Source of the DNA: Pseudomonas viridiflava | GTDB taxonomy: Bacteria; Pseudomonadota; Gammaproteobacteria; Pseudomonadales; Pseudomonadaceae | NCBI RefSeq assembly: GCF_900585905.1 | Contig: NZ_UTVH01000095.1 | Coordinates: forward strand, 62,001 to 126,000 | Length of the DNA stretch: 64,000 nt | Reading direction: 5' to 3' | In this document: positions 45,643 to 52,573 of the stretch, in pieces | How the letters are laid out: every line of letters starts with the position of its first letter | Position numbering within the stretch: the first letter of the stretch is position 1 | Program-made: the position numbers and the translations under genes | Notes under the pieces: model-generated | Database searches by the model: none | Seen by the model: the letters and a program-made list of their open reading frames with translations, nothing else | Told to the model about the DNA's origin: nothing

Positions 45643-45734
45643 CCCTAAAGGCTGAGGTGAGGCGCCCGTCTGTCAGAGGGGTGTCGCGGCCAATACATAA
45701 TTAATAAGTCTGCTTACTATCTGAGGTCTGTCCC

Positions 45735-48700
45735 ATGACGACGACAACGTCCGTTCATTCCAATGCTTTCAATTTCATGAGTTTTCTGCAAAATGGCGTT
45801 GACCCGCGCACCGGGCAATACACGGTGAACATTGCGTTGCCTGATGTTAAAAGCAATGGCTTGCGAGGCCCCGACGTGCCGCTGAACCTGGCGTATAACC
45901 CCCTTAATACTCAGGATAACGGGTATGGACGTGGGTGGAGCTTGCAACTTTCAGAGTATGATCCGGGTCGCCAGATTCTGTCATTAAGCACGGGTGAAAC
46001 CTTTCAAGTCACGGGCAGCAATGGCGATCGATTGCTGATGGAAGAGCAGAAGATAGACAGCTTTCACTTCTATAAAGAAAGTGACGAGTGTTATCGCGTG
46101 ATGCACAAATCCGGACAAGTTGAAATCCTTAAAGTGCGTGGTAACGCTCAGCGCAGTGTGGCATTGGCGGTGCGCATATTTGAGCCATCCGGCCACGCGA
46201 TCACGCTGGACTACGTGCCCTTCAGTAATACTCATCAGCGGCTGAGCTCGATCAAGGATGATCAGGGCAGCACGCTGCTGGAGATTGAGCGCACAGACAC
46301 CAGTATCGACTATCAGCTGCACCTCGACGTTAACGCGGAGGGCGGGCCGCTGGCGAGTTTTGTCATGACCCTGATTGGGTCCGACAAACGGGTGTCGGCA
46401 ATCACCTTGCCCACAGAGAATGCGGCATCGTGGCGCCTGGAATATGAAGAAATTCTTGACCACATCTGCCTCACCAGCGTGCATACGCCCACTGGCGCTC
46501 ACGAACAGATTTTATATCTGGACAATGGTCACGTCTTTCCGACATCCAGCAACCGTGAGCCGTTGCCTCGGGTCACCCGGCACATTACGCGGCCCGGCTC
46601 CGGTCAGCCGGAGATTGACGTGTGTTACACCTATGAGCATGAGGAGGGCGGTCGTCGCGTCCAGCACAGCTTCGTGGGGTCGGGCCTGTCGATCGACTGG
46701 ACGAATGACGGTCGTGACAACCTCTACAGATACGAGGGCGAATACAACTACACCAGCACTGAAAGCCTGTATGTCGACGGTGCCGCTGACCCGGTGCGCA
46801 GCATTGAACGCCGGTTTAACCAGTTTCATCTGCTGACCCGTGAGGTGACCACCCAGGGCGGCAATATCAAGACAGTGGAGACCCGTTATAACCTCAAGCC
46901 TGAAACGAGGTTCAAAGATCAGTCCAACACCTGCCAATTACCCCATGAGATTGAAACCACCTGGCGGCTACAGAACGATCCCACTCGCGTGCGCAGCGAA
47001 TCCGAAACCCGCTCCTATGACGACGTTGGCAATCTGCTGGTACAGAAGTCTGCCAATGGCGTTACTGAAACCAGCACCTGGTACCCTGCTTCGGGCGGCG
47101 AGGGCTGCCCAGCGGATCCGGAAGGCTTTGTCCGGCAGATCAAAGACCAGACCGTCACTGCGGCGCCCTCCGCCCACGGCCAAGCACCAACTCTGGTGAC
47201 CCGCTACCGCTATGTGGCCCTGCCTGCGGTGCAAGGCAGCGGGCTGGAAAACTGGCTGGTGACTGAAAGTGAGACCTTGGTAAAAACCAGTCCCGGCACT
47301 GAGCAACCGTTACAAAGCACTGTGTTCAACTATATCGACAACCGGGAAGTTCCCTTCCAGCATGGTCGAGTCGCCAGCCAGGTGGTGACCATGGGCGGTC
47401 AGGCCACCACCACCGCGTACGTGTACAGCACGCTTGCTGACCTTGAGTCAGGCGAAAGCGTGCAACGCACCATGCAAACCCTTATTGGATTCGACGGCCA
47501 GAAAAAGGAAATCATGCTGGAGCATTCGTTGTTCACCGGTGAGCCCTTGCTCAATCGTGACGACAACGATGTCGAAATCCGTTACCTCTACGACAACCTG
47601 CGACGTGTGCTGCGTGAAACCGTGGCGCCCGGCACTGAATATGAGGCCTATCGTCGCTACGAATATTATCTGTGCGCCAGCGTTAACGATCAGGCCGAAC
47701 AATGGCTGTTTGACGTCAAAGGGGTCAGAACCTCTACCCGTTTCGATGGCCTGAACCGGGCGATTTACGAAGAGCGTGACGATGCCGACAACCCCCTGCG
47801 CGTTCAGGCGCCGCGTCAGACCTACGCAGCGGTGTATGACGCCTTGGGCAATCTGGTCGAAGAAACCCAGTACGACTGGCTGGACATTGAGGCTGCCAAC
47901 GGCAGTCTGGATCTGCAGCAGTTGCCGCTGACCAGCCGTTTTGACTATGACAACTGGGGCAATCAACGCTGCGTTACTGGCCCGGACGGGGTCAAGACCT
48001 TCGACGAAGTTGACCCTATCGGCAGTCAGGATTCTCAGGGGCCGATTCAACGCAGCTGGAGCGAGGGCAGTGGCGCAGAGGCGGCCACCAGCGGGGTCAC
48101 TGAAACCTGGCTCAATCTGTTTGAAAAGCCCACTCGAATCGAGCGCTGCGGTCGGGACGGGAAGCCCGTGAGCCTGGTTCGAAACCATTACGACGGTCTG
48201 GGCCGCACTGTTGAAGAAATCGCAGGTTTCCCGGATCGGGAACGCAAGACGCTGAACACCTATGATGCCTTCGACCGGATGATCGCCACGACGTTGCCCG
48301 ATACCGCCATCGTGTGTCGTACTTATGCCACGCACAGCAGCGAGGACCTGCCGACGTCGATCAGCGTTGAGCACAACGCCAAACTTGATTTGCTGGGTGA
48401 ACAGGCATTCGATGGCCTGGACCGCATGACCAGATCCTCGACGGGCGGCCGTGAGCGCTTGCTCAGCTACGAAGCCGGTCAACCGCAACCCAATACCGTG
48501 ACCACGCCCGCCGGGGAGGTCATCGGCTATGAGTACCTGCCGCAGCTGGGTGACGAGCCTATGCAACGACGGTTGCCGAGCGCCACCGCCAATTATGAGT
48601 ACGACCCGCAGAACGCCAGGTTGCTCAATTGTCTGGAGCAAGACGAAAAGCTGACCCTTGAGTACTACAGCACGGGCGAGCTGAAGAGTGAGCGACGCAC

Positions 48701-50423
48701 GACTGCAGGCGATGAATACACCATGCATTACCGCTACAGTCGGTTGGGGCGTTTGCAGTCCTATACGGACGTGCTTGGTCAGGAGCAGACGTATGAGTTC
48801 GACAGCGCAGGCCGCCTGCAGAAAACGGTGCTTGGCACGACCACCTCGGATTTCACCTACGACTCCCTTGGCCGCACCGCCAGTATCACTACCACAGACA
48901 GCGCCAGCGGCAGTACCGTCGGGATTGACCTGCAATACGATGATTTTGGTCGCGAAATCCTGCGCACCTTCGATCTGGATGGTGTTGAGCAGCGGTTGGC
49001 TCAGGCCTATGACGACACGGATAACGCTATCCGTCGCAGCCTGACCGAGAATGAAGCTGTCATCCGTGACGAGGAGTATGGTTACGATCTGCGTGGTCGG
49101 CTGGTCTCGTATACCTGTAAGGGTACTCAACCGCCGGTAGACCCTGCCGGCAATGCAATCACGCGGCAGTTATTCAGCTTCGACGCGCTGGACAACCTCA
49201 AGGCGGCAGTGACATCGTTCGACGGCGGCAATAATCGAGCGCTGTATTTTTATGAGGGCGACGACCCTGTCCAGCTGAGCAGAGTTACAAATTACCCTGC
49301 GGAACAGGGATATCCCGCAGAGATCACTCTGGTCTACGACGCCGACGGCAACCTGATCAGCGATGAAGCGGGCCGGACTCTCAAATACGACGCGTTGGGG
49401 CGCTTGATTGAAGTAGGCACCGATCCTGCCGGTAGCCGATACCGCTATGACCCGCTGGACAAACTGACCAGCGAAACCCGCAACTCGGAGCAGGACCAAC
49501 GCTTCTACCGCGATGGCGAACTGGCCAACCAGGTGAAAGGCAACCAAAACAGCACGTTCATGCGCGGTGACAACCACCTCCTGGCCGAACGCCAGGGCGA
49601 CAACGCGCTGTTATTGGGCGTCAACGACAAAAACAGCGTATTAAACGAAATCAGCGCCGGTGCCGCCAATGCCAGCACCTACAGCCCCTATGGCCAGCGC
49701 AGCAACGAACGCCCCGCGGTGGGCAAACTGGGTTTCAACGGCGAGCTTTACGAGGCTGATACCGGCTGGCAGCTGCTGGGCGGTGGCTATCGCGCTTATA
49801 ACCCGCTGCTGATGCGCTTCCACAGCCCCGATAGCCTGAGCCCGTTTGGCGAAGGGGGAATGAACGCCTATGCGTATTGCGAGGGGGATCCGGTTAACTT
49901 TGTGGATCCGACGGGGCATGGCTTGTTTACGCCGCTGAAGTTGCTGCTTAGAGTGATAAAGCCCGTTGTGATGTCTAACTCTAAAAAGGCCGCTGATGTG
50001 CCGTCATTGTTGAAAACCGTTCCAAGCGGGAAAGAAGCAACCAGGCTGTATAAAATTAAAAAGCCGTTTGTTAATCGGCTTAAACAAGTTGCAGAGTATC
50101 GACAAAAGTTGGCGAGCAAACCGACTGTTTCCGGCTCTAATATTGCTGAGCGGAATAGGCAGCTTACCAATCTGGTAGAACAATCACAGGACGCTAGGGA
50201 GGCTTACATATATGCGGCCGAAAATGTTGGCAAAGAAGGGGTTTCGAGGTATGCAAAAAACATCGTTAATAGCGAATGGAACGCGCTTGTAAAAGACGCA
50301 GTGGATGCAAACCGGAAGGCCAGAGCTGCTTATGCGACTCGCTCTGGTAAACCAGGTGAGCATCATACCCGTACGGTGTTTGAGGTGAGGGGGACTCGAG
50401 ACAGATTTGGCTATAACGTCTGA
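45735..50423 (+). CDS. Large RHS/YD-repeat protein 2 with AT-rich, basic C-terminal tip
   Basis: Protein of 1562 residues, a homologue of the RHS protein at 30118 up to the core. The N-terminus SVHSNAFNFMSFLQNGVDPRTG and LSTGETFQVTG match it, then come many YD repeats (YDALGRLIEVG, YDSLGRTASI). The core is GYRAYNPLLMRFHSPDSLSPFG, ending in DPTGH at residue 1395, with both Asp residues of the self-cleaving core present. The last 167 residues are the tip: GLFTPLKLLLRVIKP, a Lys/Arg-rich helical part, and the end GKPGEHHTRTVFEVRGTRDRF. Tip DNA (from 49920) is distinctly AT-richer than the body. GAGGT precedes the ATG. It is the last gene of the box 3 operon; no immunity gene follows before the terminator. 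Confidence 0.88.
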   Translation: MTTTTSVHSNAFNFMSFLQNGVDPRTGQYTVNIALPDVKSNGLRGPDVPLNLAYNPLNTQDNGYGRGWSLQLSEYDPGRQILSLSTGETFQVTGSNGDRLLMEEQKIDSFHFYKESDECYRVMHKSGQVEILKVRGNAQRSVALAVRIFEPSGHAITLDYVPFSNTHQRLSSIKDDQGSTLLEIERTDTSIDYQLHLDVNAEGGPLASFVMTLIGSDKRVSAITLPTENAASWRLEYEEILDHICLTSVHTPTGAHEQILYLDNGHVFPTSSNREPLPRVTRHITRPGSGQPEIDVCYTYEHEEGGRRVQHSFVGSGLSIDWTNDGRDNLYRYEGEYNYTSTESLYVDGAADPVRSIERRFNQFHLLTREVTTQGGNIKTVETRYNLKPETRFKDQSNTCQLPHEIETTWRLQNDPTRVRSESETRSYDDVGNLLVQKSANGVTETSTWYPASGGEGCPADPEGFVRQIKDQTVTAAPSAHGQAPTLVTRYRYVALPAVQGSGLENWLVTESETLVKTSPGTEQPLQSTVFNYIDNREVPFQHGRVASQVVTMGGQATTTAYVYSTLADLESGESVQRTMQTLIGFDGQKKEIMLEHSLFTGEPLLNRDDNDVEIRYLYDNLRRVLRETVAPGTEYEAYRRYEYYLCASVNDQAEQWLFDVKGVRTSTRFDGLNRAIYEERDDADNPLRVQAPRQTYAAVYDALGNLVEETQYDWLDIEAANGSLDLQQLPLTSRFDYDNWGNQRCVTGPDGVKTFDEVDPIGSQDSQGPIQRSWSEGSGAEAATSGVTETWLNLFEKPTRIERCGRDGKPVSLVRNHYDGLGRTVEEIAGFPDRERKTLNTYDAFDRMIATTLPDTAIVCRTYATHSSEDLPTSISVEHNAKLDLLGEQAFDGLDRMTRSSTGGRERLLSYEAGQPQPNTVTTPAGEVIGYEYLPQLGDEPMQRRLPSATANYEYDPQNARLLNCLEQDEKLTLEYYSTGELKSERRTTAGDEYTMHYRYSRLGRLQSYTDVLGQEQTYEFDSAGRLQKTVLGTTTSDFTYDSLGRTASITTTDSASGSTVGIDLQYDDFGREILRTFDLDGVEQRLAQAYDDTDNAIRRSLTENEAVIRDEEYGYDLRGRLVSYTCKGTQPPVDPAGNAITRQLFSFDALDNLKAAVTSFDGGNNRALYFYEGDDPVQLSRVTNYPAEQGYPAEITLVYDADGNLISDEAGRTLKYDALGRLIEVGTDPAGSRYRYDPLDKLTSETRNSEQDQRFYRDGELANQVKGNQNSTFMRGDNHLLAERQGDNALLLGVNDKNSVLNEISAGAANASTYSPYGQRSNERPAVGKLGFNGELYEADTGWQLLGGGYRAYNPLLMRFHSPDSLSPFGEGGMNAYAYCEGDPVNFVDPTGHGLFTPLKLLLRVIKPVVMSNSKKAADVPSLLKTVPSGKEATRLYKIKKPFVNRLKQVAEYRQKLASKPTVSGSNIAERNRQLTNLVEQSQDAREAYIYAAENVGKEGVSRYAKNIVNSEWNALVKDAVDANRKARAAYATRSGKPGEHHTRTVFEVRGTRDRFGYNV

Positions 50424-50427
50424 CAGC

Positions 50428-50466
50428 ACTCACCCGGAGCGGCGAACTTCGCCGCTCCGGGTGAGT
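50428..50466. terminator. Strong bidirectional terminator
   Basis: A perfect palindrome with 19-bp arms and a 1-nt centre (arm ACTCACCCGGAGCGGCGAA) lies between the RHS gene 2 stop codon and the convergent luxR-type gene, followed by a short T-rich stretch. Confidence 0.88.
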
Positions 50467-50498
50467 TGTTTCTACGCATCTTCCTGGCAACAATTACG

Positions 50499-50786
50499 CT
50501 AAACAACCATCCCCTGATGAATCGCCTTCATCAACGCCGCCCGGAGCGAGTTCACCCCGAACTTGCGACGGATGTTGCACAAATGGAAATTCACCGCCGC
50601 TTCGGTGCGCCCCTGGATGCGTGAAATTTCCCAGGTGGTTTTGCCCAGCGCTGCCCAGTGCAGCACTTGTTGTTCCTTTTCAGTCAGTACCACTTCAATC
50701 GGCAACGTTGCCGATGGGTCAGCCACGGGCATCGAATCCCGGCCTTCAGGAGCGCGACGCGCGCGTTTTTTGCCTTGATGATTCAT
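50499..50786 (-). CDS. LuxR-type DNA-binding protein lacking the signal-binding domain
   Basis: Protein of 95 residues, consisting of a basic N-terminus and one LuxR/GerE helix-turn-helix: LTEKEQQVLHWAALGKTTWEIS, then EAAVNFHLCNIRRKFGV, then RAALMKAIHQGMV. The WAALGKTTWEIS and VNFHLCNIRRKFGV pieces are of the quorum-sensing LuxR/LasR type, more than the response-regulator type. The autoinducer-binding domain is absent, so it should bind DNA independently of an acyl-homoserine lactone or act as a competitor. ATG 50786 has GGAG at good spacing; ATG 50798 lacks one. A lux-box-like site lies 134 bp upstream, shared with the divergent RHS gene at 51001. Confidence 0.88.
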   Translation of the reverse strand: MNHQGKKRARRAPEGRDSMPVADPSATLPIEVVLTEKEQQVLHWAALGKTTWEISRIQGRTEAAVNFHLCNIRRKFGVNSLRAALMKAIHQGMVV

Positions 50787-50920
50787 TACGGACTCCATGT
50801 CGTCGTCTATGTGCCTGCCCTACGATACTGACTATTGCCACTCCCGAAACCTGTCATAAATGACAGGTGGCAATGAGCCACTTTTGTGTCCCGTGCAGGC
50901 ACATCACCTCTGTGGCCTAC

Positions 50921-50936
50921 CTAGTATTTTTGCTAG
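50921..50936. promoter_or_regulatory. lux-box-like palindrome 4
   Basis: CTAGTATTTTTGCTAG has CTAG half-sites and the CT-N12-AG form. It lies between the divergent luxR-type gene and RHS gene 3, 64 nt before the start at 51001, with a possible -10 (TATAGG, 50959-50964) 23 nt downstream. Confidence 0.7.
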
Positions 50937-51000
50937 GCAGGCAAGGCGCTGATAGCGGTATAGGATTGAAGTGTGTACCTCCTACTTCAGGGTTCATCTC

Positions 51001-52038
51001 ATGCCTTCTACGAACCAAACGGTGCTGTGCCAATACCGCTACGACGCGCTGGACCGGCTGGCGTCCTGTGCGCCTGCCGGGGAGAGTGACCTGCAGCGCT
51101 TTTACCAGAAGAGTCGCCTGAGCACGCACATTCAGGGGCAGATCCAGCGCAGCATCATGCTCAGCGATGAGCAACCGCTCGCCCAGCTGACGAGGCAGAG
51201 CGGCCAGACCACCGGTGCTTTGCTGGCTACGGATCAGCAGCGCTCGGTGCTGGCCGGGGTCGAGGCCACGCAGCGGTATGAAGTTGCCTACACGCCTTAC
51301 GGATTTCACCCGCCACACCACCTGCCAGGCTTCAACGGCGAACAACCCGACCCGGTGACCGGCCACTACTTGTTGGGCAATGGCTATCGGGCCTTCAACC
51401 CGCTATTGATGAGGTTCAACAGCCCGGACAGCCTGAGCCCGTTTGGCGAGGGAGGGTTGAATGCCTATGCGTACTGCGCGGGGGATCCGGTGAATCGGGT
51501 GGATCCGACGGGGCATACTTGGGCGGGGCTAAAAGTGGTTTTGCGTTTACTTAAATTAATGAAAAAAAGCCCGGCCAGCCCTACCTTGCAAAGTGCCCGT
51601 CGAGTTTCAGGATCGGTGTCAGGTCTGGGGCAACAACCATCAGGCAGTGCGTTCGCCGGGATCACTGGCGAGGTTGTCGCTATCTCTGACGAGGCTAATG
51701 TGTCCCGTAGAGCCAGTGTGGCCAGTCAAATATCATCCTCATCCTCATCCATATCCCAAAGCTCAACGTCCACCTCACTCTCACCCTTATTGGGAGTGCG
51801 AGGGCAGCAACCCCACTGGGATAGCGCCAACCCTCTATTGCGGTACACGGCAACGACGCGCAATGGCCGTGCGGGTACAAGCCCGGCAGCGTCACCTGCA
51901 CTTCGGCAGTCCGCTGGTAATCGTCCGGACCTCCCACCACCTTATGAGCATCCGCCGTCGTATGAGTCCGTCGTCGCTGCACAGCCAGGTCACGCGGAGG
52001 TTATGGCCGCCGCGCGCACTGTAAGAAAAGGGTCTTGA
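51001..52038 (+). CDS. Short RHS core protein 3 with PPxY-bearing C-terminal tip
   Basis: Protein of 345 residues: only one or two YD repeats (YRYDALDRL) plus an RHS core (GYRAFNPLLMRFNSPDSLSPFG, ending in DPTGH at residue 172), with no shell region. The tip (173-345) begins with a basic amphipathic stretch (AGLKVVLRLLKLMKKSP), continues with a Ser-rich section near residue 245 (SQISSSSSSISQSSTSTSLS), and contains PPPY at 312-315 and PPSY at 318-321. Such orphan core proteins are common in Pseudomonas next to larger RHS genes and may act as tip donors or small effectors. The start is ATG 51001. lux box 4 lies upstream. No immunity gene follows. Confidence 0.85.
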   Translation: MPSTNQTVLCQYRYDALDRLASCAPAGESDLQRFYQKSRLSTHIQGQIQRSIMLSDEQPLAQLTRQSGQTTGALLATDQQRSVLAGVEATQRYEVAYTPYGFHPPHHLPGFNGEQPDPVTGHYLLGNGYRAFNPLLMRFNSPDSLSPFGEGGLNAYAYCAGDPVNRVDPTGHTWAGLKVVLRLLKLMKKSPASPTLQSARRVSGSVSGLGQQPSGSAFAGITGEVVAISDEANVSRRASVASQISSSSSSISQSSTSTSLSPLLGVRGQQPHWDSANPLLRYTATTRNGRAGTSPAASPALRQSAGNRPDLPPPYEHPPSYESVVAAQPGHAEVMAAARTVRKGS

Positions 52039-52243
52039 ATGGCATCTGCTCGTTCCTGGCGAAATGACGCACAGGTCACGACTTGAATTGACTGCTATCG
52101 CAGGTGGAGTTGATTAGTGGTGAGCCCCATCTCTATTTAACTCCGCAGCCACGATCAACTGTGCCTGGCGATTTGAAGTCTTTACGGGTTGCCAGACGGG
52201 GATTCGACCACAAATTTTGGTGTCGCACGGCAGTCAATGATTT
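52039..52243. other. Intergenic region with no gene seen
   Basis: Downstream of RHS gene 3. It contains scattered short inverted repeats (GTTGAT/ATCAAC at about 52110-52160) that may terminate the RHS transcript weakly. No gene was found. The remaining gap to kdpF is covered by the repeat and the KdpE site listed separately. Confidence 0.5.
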
Positions 52244-52325
52244 GTAGGAGCGCGCTTGCCCGCGATTGCGGTATTGCAGGCAATATATTCATCAACTGAC
52301 AGACCGAATCGCTCGCAAGGGCGAT
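52244..52325. repeat. Degenerate REP related to the one after pcaB
   Basis: GTAGGAGCGCGCTTGCCCGCGAT is identical to the first arm at 16498, and the spacer again has GCAATATATTCA and CTGACAGACCGAATCGC. The second arm has decayed (GCTCGCAAGGGCGAT). Confidence 0.85.
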
Positions 52326-52360
52326 ATCCACTCCGGCCGTTGTTGACCACACCGCCACCT

Positions 52361-52391
52361 GTAAAGACGATCTTTACGCCATCTTTACGCC
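52361..52391. promoter_or_regulatory. Candidate KdpE operator upstream of kdpF
   Basis: GTAAAGA-CGA-TCTTTAC is a palindrome that runs into two perfect tandem copies of ATCTTTACGCC (52370-52380 and 52381-52391). The 11-bp period places copies on one DNA face, as expected for an OmpR-type dimer. A related CCTTTACACC lies at 52415-52424, resembling the TTTACACC of the E. coli kdp promoter. Confidence 0.6.
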
Positions 52392-52479
52392 CCATCATCC
52401 CCCTCGCTCTCGTTCCTTTACACCCTCTGTCCCGACAATTAGCCATACGCGGCAATCGCCGCCGAGACGGAGAATGTCG

Positions 52480-52569
52480 ATGAGTGTTCTGGATGGGGTG
52501 TCACTGCTGTTGGCAGCAGGGCTGTTCGTGTACTTGCTGGTCGCGCTGTTGCGCGCAGGCAGGAGCTGA
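52480..52569 (+). CDS. kdpF: K+-transporting ATPase small subunit KdpF
   Basis: Single-helix inner-membrane peptide of 29 residues (MSVLDGVSLLLAAGLFVYLL, then VALLRAGRS) that stabilises the KdpABC complex. Size and sequence are typical of KdpF. ATG 52480 has GGAG at 7-nt spacing; ATG 52474 is in frame but too close. kdpA follows after 4 bp. Confidence 0.93.
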   Translation: MSVLDGVSLLLAAGLFVYLLVALLRAGRS

Positions 52570-52573
52570 GGCC

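Noticed and set aside
47448..49130. 560-codon open frame opposite RHS gene 2
   Set aside because: Repeat-driven shadow of YD-repeat DNA; no motif or start signal.
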